The position numbers and the translations under genes were made by a program. A model generated the notes under the pieces. It did not search any database. It was given only the letters and a program-made list of their open reading frames with translations, and was not told where the DNA came from. From Martelella mediterranea DSM 17316 (GTDB lineage: Bacteria; Pseudomonadota; Alphaproteobacteria; Rhizobiales; Rhizobiaceae), in the NCBI RefSeq assembly GCF_002043005.1, contig NZ_CP020330.1, positions 3,490,001 to 3,554,000 on the forward strand: 64,000 nt of DNA, given 5' to 3'. This document shows positions 1 through 10,400 of the stretch, piece after piece; within the stretch, counting starts at the first letter, position 1, and each line of letters starts with the position of its first letter.

Positions 1-1174
1 TCGTCGACTGTTCGACGGCTTTCGGGAAGATCGGAGGATCGGAGGAGCCAACGACATTGCCCCACGCGATCTGGCCTTCCTCCGTGCCGAGATAATGGAA
101 AATATCGGCGGCAACGGAAGCGTTCTTGGACTTCGAATAGATGAACATCGTGTTCGACGCCGATGCCAGAGAGCCGACGATGGAGTAGCCGCCCTTTCCC
201 GGGGTTGGCGCGATGCCGAAATCGAAATTCGGGTTCTCGCGCTCCCACTGGGGAATATTCCACGGCCCCTGGAGGATCATGCCGGCGGCGCCCTGCGGCA
301 TCATCGCGCGCGCCTGCGGCGCGTTGATGCTCATCACGCCGGGGAAGATCGAACCGTCCGCCTTCAGCGCCAGCAGAAGCTCGATGGCGCCGACGATCTC
401 GTCGGCGTCGAAGACCACCTCGCCGGTGCGGAAATCGACGCCGTTGCCGATCGACGTATCGCCGCAGGCCAGCCCGTTGGTCTGTGCCAGCGTCCGGCAG
501 GCATCCCACCAGCGATTGACCTGGTTGCCGCCGATGATGAAGCCGAAGGCGCGCCCGGCATTCATTTCGGTGACCTTGGCCGCCGCCGCGCGGAATGTAT
601 CCCAGGTAAACGGCGTCGCCTCCGGATCATAGCCGGCATCATTCAGGTATTTCCGGTTATAGAGCGTAAAAGCCGAACTGACGCGCGCCGACGTGTATGG
701 CAGGCCATAGGTCTTGCCATTGAAGACATTCAGCCCCTCCAGAAAAGCGCCGGGCGGAAATCCTTGCTTCCAGGTCTCGATATCCGGGATGAAATCGTCA
801 TAGGCCTGCACCCAGCCCTCGTTGACGGCGTAGGCAGGCGGCATGTTGAGTGGCAGGTTGAAGACGTCCTGTGCGGTATTGTTGCGGATGCCGAGCGGCA
901 GGACCTGATTGATCTCGTTCCAGGGCAGTCCGTCATAGACCACTTCGATATCGCGCGCGCTGGCGTATTCCGGGAAGAACGCCTTGTAGAAAGTCGCCTT
1001 CTGATCGCCGCTGTCGAGCCAGCGAAACGGACCGTCGGCATTGATCGGACCGATGGGGGCCGGAATATCGAATTCCTGCGCGAAAGCCCGTCCGGCGCCG
1101 GTCAGCGCCAGTGCGCCGAGTGCTGCGCTGCCAGCCAGGAACTGGCGGCGTTTCATCGTTGTCATCTGCGTCAT
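1..1174 (-). CDS. Sugar ABC transporter substrate-binding protein, family 1 (partial, C-terminus off the left edge)
   Basis: Periplasmic binding protein of a carbohydrate ABC importer. About 391 codons are visible before the frame leaves the window at base 1, so the last few dozen residues are missing. The N-terminus has a twin-arginine export signal (KRRQFLAG, then a hydrophobic stretch ending GRAFAQ). The mature part has the spacing of family 1 solute-binding proteins, with a WNEINQ-like early segment, a GLPYTS hinge and a late GPWNIPQWE segment. The start at 1174 is chosen because GGAGG lies 5 bases upstream; ATGs at 1165 and 1156 are possible. The gene is divergent from a LysR gene. Permease and ATPase genes probably lie to the left, outside the window. 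Family assignment is firm; the sugar is unknown. Confidence 0.85.
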   Translation of the reverse strand, partial: MTQMTTMKRRQFLAGSAALGALALTGAGRAFAQEFDIPAPIGPINADGPFRWLDSGDQKATFYKAFFPEYASARDIEVVYDGLPWNEINQVLPLGIRNNTAQDVFNLPLNMPPAYAVNEGWVQAYDDFIPDIETWKQGFPPGAFLEGLNVFNGKTYGLPYTSARVSSAFTLYNRKYLNDAGYDPEATPFTWDTFRAAAAKVTEMNAGRAFGFIIGGNQVNRWWDACRTLAQTNGLACGDTSIGNGVDFRTGEVVFDADEIVGAIELLLALKADGSIFPGVMSINAPQARAMMPQGAAGMILQGPWNIPQWERENPNFDFGIAPTPGKGGYSIVGSLASASNTMFIYSKSKNASVAADIFHYLGTEEGQIAWGNVVGSSDPPIFPKAVEQST

Positions 1175-1437
1175 AGTCTCCTCCCTTGGCGCAACCCGAC
1201 CGGCTTTCCGGTCAGGACAGACCCGGCACCATAGGATCTACCATTGTCCGTTTACGAACGCTCTCGCATCCTCAAGCGAAAACAGTCCGCAGCCAACGTA
1301 TGACGCCAACCGCAAGTCTCCTCCTGCAGGCGGCGCCGGTAAACCATTCGATGACGGTTGCGATCTGATGGATATCAATTGAAGTTATCAAAAACAAATG
1401 CCATTCTTTGCTGCAGCGATAAAGGAATTTGATACCT
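1175..1437. promoter_or_regulatory. Divergent intergenic region, sugar-binding protein / LysR
   Basis: This 263-base gap must hold both promoters and probably the LysR operator. It carries GGGAGGAG just before the left-going start and AAAGGA at 1421-1426 before the right-going one. No clear -35/-10 pair or palindrome could be assigned with confidence. Confidence 0.4.
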
Positions 1438-2352
1438 ATGCTGGACAGAATGAGCCTGCTTTTCCGGTTCCGCACCATTGCCGAAGCGGGCAGTGTACGC
1501 AAGGCATCGGAGATCCTGAACGTGACCCAGCCCGCGCTTTCGCGGTCGCTGGCGCAACTGGAGGATTTCTACGATGCCAAGCTGCTGGAGCGCCATGCCC
1601 GCGGCGTTCGTCCGACGCCTTTCGGCACGAAACTTCTTTCAACGATATCGCGGCTTGCCCGCGACTGGGAACTCGCCGAGGCAGAGCTTGCCGGCAATGA
1701 TCCTGCCGCCGAAGGACGGTTGCGCATTCATGCCGGCCCGTTGTGGTCTTCCGTCGTATTGCCGACGATAACATCGAAGCTCCATAAGCAATATCCAAAT
1801 CTGACGCTTGAAATGGCGCCCAGCGTGGCCGGTTCATCCCAGGCACTGATCGACGGAATGATCGACGTTGCCTTCGGCGGGCTTTACGCGGAGAGCGAAC
1901 ATCCCAACCTGGAGACGCGCGCCTTTTCCAAGATCTGCGATCGCCTTGTCGCCCGCGCCGATCATCCGATCCAGCAATGCCGCGCCGATGAGTATGAAGC
2001 CGTGCATTGCTACCCCTGGATCATCTATTCCGCCGATCCGATCTACGAGGCGGAGACGCTGCACGCCGTCATGGAGCGCACCGGGCGACTGCCGCAGATC
2101 AGGGTGCGATCAAGCTCTCTTCTGGCCATTTTCCGCCTTCTGCAGGACGGCGACTATCTCTGCATCCTGCCGGATGCCGCTGCCCTCGGCATTCCCGGTC
2201 GTCCGATCCTGACCGTGCCGATCGAGCTTGGACGGCGCAATTCCGATACTGGCGCGGTCTATCGCAAGGCGATCAGCCACTATCCGCCGCTTCAGGCGTT
2301 GATGGCGTTGTGCGCGGACTATTTCGAGACCATCGACCAACGCGTCGCATAG
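1438..2352 (+). CDS. LysR-family transcriptional regulator
   Basis: About 304 residues, normal LysR length. An N-terminal winged helix-turn-helix (AEAGSVRKASEILNVTQPAL, residues about 12-31, followed by SRSLAQLE) leads into the usual effector-binding domain. The start is taken as ATG 1438, 11 bases after AAAGGA; an in-frame TTG at 1429 is too close to the SD and an ATG at 1450 is also possible. It is divergent from the sugar-binding protein and so is the likely regulator of that importer. It converges on the sulfatase with a gap of only four bases between stop codons, so the sulfatase could also be a target, but this is inference. Confidence 0.85.
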   Translation: MLDRMSLLFRFRTIAEAGSVRKASEILNVTQPALSRSLAQLEDFYDAKLLERHARGVRPTPFGTKLLSTISRLARDWELAEAELAGNDPAAEGRLRIHAGPLWSSVVLPTITSKLHKQYPNLTLEMAPSVAGSSQALIDGMIDVAFGGLYAESEHPNLETRAFSKICDRLVARADHPIQQCRADEYEAVHCYPWIIYSADPIYEAETLHAVMERTGRLPQIRVRSSSLLAIFRLLQDGDYLCILPDAAALGIPGRPILTVPIELGRRNSDTGAVYRKAISHYPPLQALMALCADYFETIDQRVA

Positions 2353-2356
2353 CCCC

Positions 2357-3895
2357 TCATGCACCGGCAATTCGCGGCATGCGGGTGGGTTCGGATTTCA
2401 TGATGCCTTGTATCATGGCATGAAGCATTCTGGCCTTGAGGTCCTGCGAAGCGGGATCATCCCAAAGATTGTCGATCTCGCCGGGATCATCCTGAAGGTC
2501 GAACAGTTCGCCGAAACGGCCCTGACGGTAAACCGTGATCTTGTAGCGCCGGTCGACATAGGTTTCGACATGCGGCATCACCGGATTGTGCCGGTTCTCG
2601 CAAAGAATGAAATCCCGCGCTTCCGGTCCGCCCTGCCAGTTCGACCATTGCGAGACGCCCTGCATTTCGCCGGGCACGGCAATGCCGGCGGCCTCCAGAA
2701 AGGTCGGCGCCAGATCGACGAGGCTCTGCATATCCTCATTGACCGCGCCGGCCGCGACCCTGCCCGGCAGCCTGACGATCATCGGAAGGCGCAGCATGTC
2801 CTCATAGTGAAACGGACCTTTGGCGATGAGGCCATGCTGACCAAGAAAGTGGCCGTGATCGGTTGTGAACACCACCAGCGTATTCTCCGCCAGGTCCATG
2901 TCATCGAGCCTGTCCAGGATGCGGCCGATCTCGGAATCGAGAAAGCTCATCATTCCGAAATAGGTGGCCTTATCCTTCCTCAGATCTTCCTCCGGATAGA
3001 GGTGGCTTTCGCAGCCATGCGCCTGATAGGGATCATGCCAGTCCCCGAAATCCGGATTTTCCTCTTGCGTCTTGCCAAAATGCGGCGGGTTGCGGTCATG
3101 CTCGCCGGGCGTGACCCGATCGATTTCCATGTCGTCCGGATCGTACATCGACGCCCAGGGCTCGCTGACGGTGTAGGGCGGATGCGGATCGTGAAAGCTC
3201 GCCCATAGAAAGAACGGCTTTCCGCTGCGGCCATGCTCGTCGAGATAGGCGATGCTGCGCTCGGCGGTCCATGTCGTATAATGCATGTCGGCGGGTAGAG
3301 ACCAAGAACGGTCAAGCCGGGTATAGCTGCCCTTCTTGCCGGCGCGCGGTGCTTTCGCAGCATTTTCGCCCGAAAGCGGTTGGAAATAGTCACGCCAGTC
3401 GACAAGCCCCTTTTCCTCCATCCAGATCGCATAGTGCTGGCCTGCATGGCTTTCATCGGCGTGGTTGCGGGCAAGTTCCAGATGTTCGAACCCATACCAG
3501 GTACGGCTAAACCCCCGCCAGAAATCAAGGTCACGCAGGATCGGCTGACATTCGAGCGATTCCGACTCCGGAGTGCTTGCGAGCGGCTGAAAATGCGCTT
3601 TGCCGACCAGCGCGGTATTGTAGCCCGCGGCTATCAGGTGATCGCCGACAGTCGGGACATCCTCCGGCAGCTTGACGCCGATTGTCCAGGCCCCGTGATG
3701 CGATGGATACTGCCCGGTGATGATGCTTGCCCGTGATGGCGTGCAGACCGGCGCGGGGCAATAGGCCCGATCAAAACGCGTCCCTTCCCGGCACAAGCGG
3801 TCAAGGTTCGGTGTCTTCAGTCTTGGATCATGAACCCCAAGCGCTTTGTAGTGCTGCTGATCGGTGGTGATCAGCAAAATATTCGGCCTCGTCAT
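2357..3895 (-). CDS. Sulfatase (formylglycine-dependent, arylsulfatase/choline-sulfatase superfamily)
   Basis: A 512-residue enzyme predicted to hydrolyse sulfate esters. The sulfatase signature CTPSRAS is present with the cysteine at about residue 51; in this family that Cys is converted to formylglycine. Other signatures are the early metal-binding segment ILLITTDQQ, the GKAHF lysine/histidine segment and the TTDHGHFLGQHG metal-binding segment. No signal peptide is visible, so it may act in the cytoplasm on an imported sulfated compound. The start at 3895 has GGGAGG five bases upstream; a 25-codon upstream extension is open but lacks an SD. Its position beside a sugar importer and a LysR regulator suggests a sulfated sugar or sulfate ester. 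No formylglycine-generating enzyme is seen in the window. The 258 bases upstream (3896-4153) show nothing else. Confidence 0.85.
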   Translation of the reverse strand: MTRPNILLITTDQQHYKALGVHDPRLKTPNLDRLCREGTRFDRAYCPAPVCTPSRASIITGQYPSHHGAWTIGVKLPEDVPTVGDHLIAAGYNTALVGKAHFQPLASTPESESLECQPILRDLDFWRGFSRTWYGFEHLELARNHADESHAGQHYAIWMEEKGLVDWRDYFQPLSGENAAKAPRAGKKGSYTRLDRSWSLPADMHYTTWTAERSIAYLDEHGRSGKPFFLWASFHDPHPPYTVSEPWASMYDPDDMEIDRVTPGEHDRNPPHFGKTQEENPDFGDWHDPYQAHGCESHLYPEEDLRKDKATYFGMMSFLDSEIGRILDRLDDMDLAENTLVVFTTDHGHFLGQHGLIAKGPFHYEDMLRLPMIVRLPGRVAAGAVNEDMQSLVDLAPTFLEAAGIAVPGEMQGVSQWSNWQGGPEARDFILCENRHNPVMPHVETYVDRRYKITVYRQGRFGELFDLQDDPGEIDNLWDDPASQDLKARMLHAMIQGIMKSEPTRMPRIAGA

Positions 3896-4153
3896 AAACG
3901 CCTCCCATCCCGACGCCGCACCATAACGAAATGAGAGGCCGGGAGCTTTCGAAAGGCATATCCGCTCCATGCAACAATTTTATCGCTCGCAGGTCGGAAG
4001 TGCTCCGATCGGAGTTCCGCCAAAGCAATGACCGAACGACATTTCCAGCATGCCAGGAAAGAGCTTGTGCAAAATCTCACGATCAGTGGACAGACACAGT
4101 ACCCCTCACCCGCTAAAGGTCATGTAGTTTCCACCAGTTACGACGCGCAACCA

Positions 4154-5854
4154 CTACGTTGCCTCCTTTCCCTCATTTGCCTGCTCCGCGCGTTCGTTCA
4201 CCCTTGAGAGGGGCTCCGGTCGGCCGAGGAGAAAGCCCTGAAGTTCGGGACATCCCATGTGCCTGAGGGCGATGCGCTGGCTCTCATGTTCGACCCCCGC
4301 CGCCGTGACCGACAGGTCGAGTTCCTTCCCGATCGCCAGGATCGCGCGGATGATCGCGACGGAGCGGGCGTCGGAATCCAGATTTGAAACAAAACTGCGA
4401 TCGATCTTGATCCGGTCGAACGGCATGCGCTGAATGCTCGATATCGACGATGTTCCGGCGCCGAAATCATCCAGCGCCAGCAGAACGCCGATCTCCTTCA
4501 GCTGCGAAAAAGTCTGTGCGACCATCTCCGTCGCGCCGATCAGGGCCGATTCCTTGATCTCCAGTTCGAGGCGGCGGGGCGCAAGCCCGGAGACGTCAAG
4601 AGCATGCCGGACCGTTCCGGCCATGTGCCCGTCCTCAAGCTGGGTCGAAGAGACATTCACCGACACGCGCACATGGTCCGGCCACATCGCCGCGTCACGG
4701 CATGCCCTCTCCACTATCCAGGCGCCGAGCCTGCGGATAATGCCGGTTCTCTCGGCGACCGGGATAAAGACATCCGGAGAAATCTCTCCTCTTTCGGGAT
4801 GCGTCCACCGGGCGAGCGCTTCATATCCGACGACCACCGAATCCATGCCGTCGCACAGGGGCTGATAGGCAAGCGATATATCGCCATGGGTGATCGCCGC
4901 GCGCAGTTCCTTTTCGACGTCCCACTCCGGCCAAACCTGCCCTTCAGGGAAGTGGTCGAAACGAAGATAACTGCCCCCGCCCGACCGCTTGACCGCATAG
5001 AGCGCCATGTCGGCATTGTTATAGAGTTCGTCCATGCCCGAAGCATCGTCCGGAAACAGCGCAATTCCGATGGATGCCGAGACGGAAACGCGCGTCTGTC
5101 CCACGAGAACCGGTTCTTCGAACGCGCGAATGAGACGCTTCGCCAGGGCGAAGGCGCCGGCCGGTTGCTGGACGCCCACCTGGACGACGCAGAATTCGTC
5201 GCCCCCGATCCGCGACACCGTGTCGCCGGACCGGACATGACCGGACAGGCGCCGGGCAACCACCCGAAGAAGCTCATCGCCGGCAACGTGACCGTATCGG
5301 TCATTCACCTGCTTGAACCCGTCAAGATCGAGAAGCAGAAGCCCCACCTTGGTCTGCGAGCGCCCGGAAGCGGCGACGGCCTCGGCAAGCGTATCCGTAA
5401 GCCGGTTCCGGTTTGAAAGACCCGTCAGCGGGTCGTGCTCGGCAAGATAAGCGGCCCGCGCCTCGGCCTCCCGGATCTTCGTGACATCCGAGAGAATGGC
5501 CAGGATGAAAGGCTCCCTGCCATCATTCGTGTCGAGTTCGACGAGCCGCTTGCGCGTCACGATGACGTGGACGTCACCTTTGGCGTCGGTGACGACCTCC
5601 TCATTCTCGTTCGGCTCACCCGTCTCGAACACCTGGTTGTCGACCTTCCAGAAGACAGCGCGCTGGTCCTCCGGTAATTGTTCGTCCAGCGAGCCGAGCA
5701 AGGCCTCCCGCGGCGTTCCGAAAAATGTGCAGGCGGCATCGTTTGCGACCACGACGCGATGACTGCGGTCCTTCATGATCACGGGCAGCGGCATGGCATT
5801 CAAAACCGCCTGGAGGTTGTCGACCGTGGCTCGGATTGTAGAACGCGAGAACAT
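4154..5854 (-). CDS. PAS-GGDEF-EAL cyclic-di-GMP signalling protein
   Basis: A 566-residue protein. A PAS domain occupies about residues 9-125, a diguanylate cyclase domain about 135-300 and an EAL phosphodiesterase domain about 315-560. The cyclase active site is an intact GGDEF (217-221), with an RxxD inhibitory site at 208-211 (RSGD). The EAL domain keeps EAL, a DDFGAG loop and IKIDRSF, so both activities are plausible; in many hybrids one domain is regulatory. No membrane segment is seen with this start, so it is probably cytosolic. The start at 5854 has GGAAGG six bases upstream; the frame stays open upstream to 6001 without a good SD. It is a single gene, divergent from the RND pump. 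Confidence 0.92.
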   Translation of the reverse strand: MFSRSTIRATVDNLQAVLNAMPLPVIMKDRSHRVVVANDAACTFFGTPREALLGSLDEQLPEDQRAVFWKVDNQVFETGEPNENEEVVTDAKGDVHVIVTRKRLVELDTNDGREPFILAILSDVTKIREAEARAAYLAEHDPLTGLSNRNRLTDTLAEAVAASGRSQTKVGLLLLDLDGFKQVNDRYGHVAGDELLRVVARRLSGHVRSGDTVSRIGGDEFCVVQVGVQQPAGAFALAKRLIRAFEEPVLVGQTRVSVSASIGIALFPDDASGMDELYNNADMALYAVKRSGGGSYLRFDHFPEGQVWPEWDVEKELRAAITHGDISLAYQPLCDGMDSVVVGYEALARWTHPERGEISPDVFIPVAERTGIIRRLGAWIVERACRDAAMWPDHVRVSVNVSSTQLEDGHMAGTVRHALDVSGLAPRRLELEIKESALIGATEMVAQTFSQLKEIGVLLALDDFGAGTSSISSIQRMPFDRIKIDRSFVSNLDSDARSVAIIRAILAIGKELDLSVTAAGVEHESQRIALRHMGCPELQGFLLGRPEPLSRVNERAEQANEGKEAT

Positions 5855-6136
5855 AGACAGCCTTCCGTACGCCTTAACTTCAATAAACAGGGCCTGATCT
5901 CCGTGTCCGCGGACCTGCCTGTCCGCAACAGGAGAAGACCCTTCCTGCCGCATCATAACACGAAGTCCGCCAGGGAATGAACCGCCCGGGGTGACACACA
6001 TCTGCTTCGCGTAAGGCCAGACTTCAGTCGGTCATTTGGCAGGCAGGATTTGTCACGTCGACACGGGGCAATCGCCCCTTCGAGCGAATCTGACCCTCAT
6101 TTCCGCATGACCATCGCCGCTTCCCGATGGCACCTT

Positions 6137-6166
6137 CGCAACATTTCGTAACACAACGTAGCACCC
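6137..6166 (+). promoter_or_regulatory. Three 10-bp direct repeats, candidate OmpR-class response regulator site
   Basis: Three tandem decamers with a strict 10-base period: CGCAACATTT (6137), CGTAACACAA (6147), CGTAGCACCC (6157). OmpR/PhoB regulators bind as head-to-tail dimers to half-sites one helical turn apart, so the period fits. The site is about 75 bases before the start of the RND adaptor gene, and a cognate OmpR-family regulator lies just behind the pump. A similar array is at 13809-13838. The rest of this 386-base gap (5855-6240) must hold the promoter of the GGDEF-EAL gene; I see nothing else in it. Confidence 0.45.
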
Positions 6167-6240
6167 CCTGCCCGGCTGCTCTGGCAGAGCTCATGGCGGG
6201 GTCGGATGATCCGGCTCCGGTTCTCAGACAGAGATCGGCC

Positions 6241-7497
6241 ATGACAGACAAAACGACTATTTCTTCCTCCAGCGAGCCGCATGGCGGGCGGCGGGCGCTG
6301 TTGCGCTCCCTCTTCCTGCTTCTCGCGATGATCCCGGGCTCCCTCGCCGCGGCGCAGGAGACAAGGCATGTCACGGTGGTGGCCGCGCGCGCGGGAGAGG
6401 TCGTCGGCACGGCGACCGCGACCGGCATGGTCGTCGCCCGCGATGAGGTGCCGGTCCATGCCGAGGTGGAAGGCGAGATCATCCGCGTCGTGCTGGCCGA
6501 GACGGGCGATTTCGTCGCGGCGGACGCGGCGCTTGCCGTAATCGACACGGCCGATGCCGAACTGGCGCTTGCGAAAAACGCCGTCGAACTGCGTCGGGCA
6601 CGCATGCTCATCGAACAGGAACGGGCCCGGCTGGAAAAGGCAAGGGTCAGCGAGGCGGAAGCCGCAACGGAACTGACGCGCAATCGCTCGCTGGTCGCAA
6701 ACGGCGCCGTATCCGAACGGGCGTTGAGCGAGCGCGAGAACGAACAGGCCCGCGCCGCCGCCGATCTGGCGCTTGCCCGCCATGCGCTCGAAGTGGCCGA
6801 AGCCGAACTGGAACTCGTGGAGCGCAGCCGCGCGGAAATCGAACGCACAGTTGAGAAGAGCACGGTCCGGGCCCCGACGGCCGGGCTTGTGCTCGCCCGC
6901 AACGCCCGCACCGGCCATACCGCATCGCTTTCCGGCGAACCGCTCTTCGTGCTGGCCGAAGACGGCGTTCTGGAACTCGAGGCCGAGGTGGCCGAAGCCG
7001 ATTTTGTCCGCGTGCGCACGGGTCAGACGGCTCGCTTCCGCATTGAAGGAAACGATATGCCCCTCGTGGGTCGCGTCCGGCATCGCGCCGCACAGATCGA
7101 CGCGGCGAGCCGGCTGGGCCGCGTGCGGATCGCGCTCGACGACCCGGAAGGTCTGGTCGCGGGCGCCTTTGTCAGCGGTCGTATCGACGTCGTTTCCCGC
7201 CGCGCCATCCTGCTGCCCGCCTCGGCGATCCGCTTTGCCGGAAACGGCGCCGCCATCGTCACCGTGGTGGAAGACGGCATCGTCTCGAAACGTGAAGTCA
7301 CGACCGATCTGACGCAGGGCGACCTTATCGAAGTCATCGACGGCATCGCGCCCGGCGAACGGGTCGTGCTGAAAGCCGGCAGTTTCCTGAAGGACGGCGA
7401 GCGGGTGACGCCGGCGCTTTTCGAATACCGCTTGCCAAACGAACGCTCCGGCAACATCGCGCCGGACGAAGCCTCCAGACTGTCGAGGGCCGGTTAA
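6241..7497 (+). CDS. RND efflux pump periplasmic adaptor (membrane fusion protein, HlyD/AcrA type)
   Basis: A 418-residue adaptor linking the inner-membrane RND permease to an outer-membrane channel. The chosen start gives a basic N-terminus, a hydrophobic core and a cleavage site near SLAAAQE. Then come a lipoyl-like half-motif (VHAEVEGEIIRVV), a long heptad-rich alpha-hairpin rich in Ala, Glu and Arg (about residues 100-200), the second lipoyl half, a beta-barrel and a membrane-proximal domain. There is no lipobox, so it is held by the N-terminus or is free. The ATG at 6241 is preferred because upstream in-frame ATGs (6127, 6193) would bury the signal peptide and overlap the repeat array. 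Its stop is followed at once by the permease ATG, so the two are cotranscribed. No outer-membrane factor gene lies nearby. Confidence 0.9.
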   Translation: MTDKTTISSSSEPHGGRRALLRSLFLLLAMIPGSLAAAQETRHVTVVAARAGEVVGTATATGMVVARDEVPVHAEVEGEIIRVVLAETGDFVAADAALAVIDTADAELALAKNAVELRRARMLIEQERARLEKARVSEAEAATELTRNRSLVANGAVSERALSERENEQARAAADLALARHALEVAEAELELVERSRAEIERTVEKSTVRAPTAGLVLARNARTGHTASLSGEPLFVLAEDGVLELEAEVAEADFVRVRTGQTARFRIEGNDMPLVGRVRHRAAQIDAASRLGRVRIALDDPEGLVAGAFVSGRIDVVSRRAILLPASAIRFAGNGAAIVTVVEDGIVSKREVTTDLTQGDLIEVIDGIAPGERVVLKAGSFLKDGERVTPALFEYRLPNERSGNIAPDEASRLSRAG

Positions 7498-10400
7498 ATG
7501 AACATGTCCGCCTGGGCGATCCGCTCGCCGCTTGCCTCCATCCTGCTTTTCATCGTGCTGATGGTGATCGGCGTCTACGGCTTCATGCGCCTGCCGATCA
7601 CCTATTTCCCGACCATCGACACGCCGGTCGTCAGCGTTACCGTCAGCCAGCCGGGCGTCGCGCCCGAAGAGCTTGAGACCGAAGTCACCAGGCCGGTCGA
7701 AAACGCGCTGGCGTCGCTTGCGAATGTCGAAAAGATCTCCTCGACCGTCACCAATGGCGAATCCGTCACCGAGATCGATTTCGTGCTCGGCACGGTCGAT
7801 ATCGACAGGGCTGTCTCGGAAGTGCGCGGCGCGGTGTCGAGGATCCGCTCCGACCTGCCGGCCGATATCGATGAACCGGTCATCGAGCGCATCGAGGAAG
7901 AGGCGCAGCCGGTCGCCATCTACGCGGTTTCAGCGACCGCCATGTCGCTCGAAGAGGTTTCCTGGTTTATCGACGATACGCTGGCGCGCGAGCTGCAATC
8001 GGTGCCAGGGCTTGCCGGCATCAGCCGGATCGGCGGCGTCGACCGCGAAATCCTCGTCGCTCTCGCGCCGGACCGGCTGCGCGCCTATGGTCTGACGGCC
8101 AACGCCGTGACGGAAAGCCTTGCAGTCAACCATGTCGATGTCTCGGGCGGCCGTAGCGCGTTCGGCGGGCGCGAACAGGTGCTTAGCACACGCGCCAGGG
8201 TGAATGATGTCGCAGACCTCGCGGCGATCGGCCTTCCCTACCATGATGGGCGGCAGGTCACGCTCGGAAACCTCGGCGATATCCGCGATCTCTACGCCGA
8301 ACCCCGCAGTTTCGCCCTGCTCGGCGGGGCCGAGGTGGTCGCCTTTTCCGTCGAGCGCACCCGCGGCGCCAGCGAAACCGGCGTTGCCGACGCCGTTGCC
8401 GCAAGGATCGCCGAAATCGCGGCGACGACGCCTGGCATCACCATGACGCTGGTGGATGACGGCGTGCGCTATGCCCGCGGCAATTACGTCGCTGCCATGC
8501 ACACGCTGCTGGAAGGCGCGGCGCTGGCGGTTGCCGTCATCTTCCTGTTTCTGAGGGACTGGCGGGCGACGATCATCGCCGCGCTGGCGCTGCCGCTCTC
8601 GGTGGTGCCGACCTTTTTCGTCATCGATCTTCTGGGCTTTTCGCTCAATATCCTGACGCTTCTGGCGATCACGCTGGTCACCGGCATTCTTGTCGACGAT
8701 GCCATCGTGGCGATCGAGAATATCGCGCGCCACCGCGCCATGGGCAAGAAGCCCTATCAGGCGGCGCTGGAAGCCTCCGACGAAATCGGGCTCGCAATCG
8801 TCGCGATTTCCGCGACCATCATCGCCGTGTTCCTGCCGGTCGGGCTGATGAGCGGCGAAGTGGGCCTCTATTTCCGCGAGTTCGGACTGACCGTCGCCAT
8901 CGCGGTATTTTTCTCGCTGCTGGTCGCCCGGCTGATTACGCCGATGCTGTCGGCCTATTTCCTGAAGGGCACAGTCCCGACGGAAGGCGAAAGCGGCGCT
9001 GTCGCGGCTGCCTATCAGCGCTTCCTGCGCCTCGTTCTTCGATATCGCTGGTTCACGGTGGGCATTGCGGTCGGTCTTTTCGGGCTTTCGGTCATGCAGC
9101 TCGGTTCGATCCCCACATCCTTCGTGCCAGAGGAAGACACCGGAAAGCTGACGCTCACCATAGAATTGCCGCCGGGCGCATCGCTTAACGAAACCCGCGC
9201 CGTCGCGGAGGATGTCAGCCGCCGTTTCGCGCATGTCGAAAATGTCGAGACGATCTTCATCCGCGGCGGATCCAGCGCCACCGGCGACCGCGACGTCCGC
9301 TTCGCATCGGTCATGTTCGACCTCGGCCCGGCCGCGGAGCGGGACACGCACATGTCTGTCATCGAAGCCGCCCTGGCGGACGAGCTTTCGGGTGCCGCCG
9401 ACATCCGCTATCAGTTCCTGAATGCCAGGGGCGGCCGCGATGTTTCCTTCGTCGTCCTCAGCAATGACGGCGATGCCGCACAGGAAGCCGCCGCCGTTAT
9501 CCTCGCGGCCATGGAAGCCGACCCCGCCTTCGTCAGCCCGACATCGGAGGCAACCGCCATGCGGCCGGAACTGCGCATGGATGTGCAGTCCGACAAGGCT
9601 GCATCGCTCGGCATATCGACGGCCGCAATCGCCCAGACCATCCGCATTTCAACCGTCGGAGACAGCAGCGGCAACCTGCCGCAATTCGCCGACAATGGCC
9701 GTCTCATCCCTATCCGGCTTCAGCTCGACGAACGCATTCGCAACGATATCGAAACCTTCGGCCTCATCGGCGTTCCGACAGCCGGCGGCGGGCAGGTTCC
9801 GCTCTCCAGCATCGTTCGTTTCGAACACGGCGAGACATTGTCTTCCATCGAACGGCTTGATCGCGAACGCCGCGTCAGCATCGGCGCCGATGTTGCCGAG
9901 GGTCTGACATCCGGCGAAGGGCTTTCCCGGCTTATGAGCCTGCCGGCCGTGCAGGCACTGCCGGCAAGCGTGAGCATTTCGGCGACCGGCGATTCCGATT
10001 CCGAGGGTGAGGTTATTTCAAGTTTCGGTATCGCCATGGGCGCCGGCGTCATGCTTGTGATGGTCGTTCTGGTCCTGCTGTTCGGCAGCTTCCTCTCGCC
10101 CTTTACCATCCTTGCCTCACTGCCGCTGTCGATCATCGGCGTGGTGGGAGCGCTCATGCTCACCGGAAGCTCGCTTTCCCTTCCCGCCGTCATCGGCATC
10201 CTGATGCTGATGGGGATCGTCACCAAGAACGCGATCATGCTGGTGGACTTCGCCATCGAGAAGGAACGGGCGGGCCACCCCCGGCTGGAAGCCACCATGG
10301 AAGCCTGCGCGGAGCGGGTGCGGCCGATCATCATGACCACGCTCGCCATGGTCGCGGGCATGGTTCCCTCGGCGCTGGCCCTTGGCGAAGGCGGAGAATT

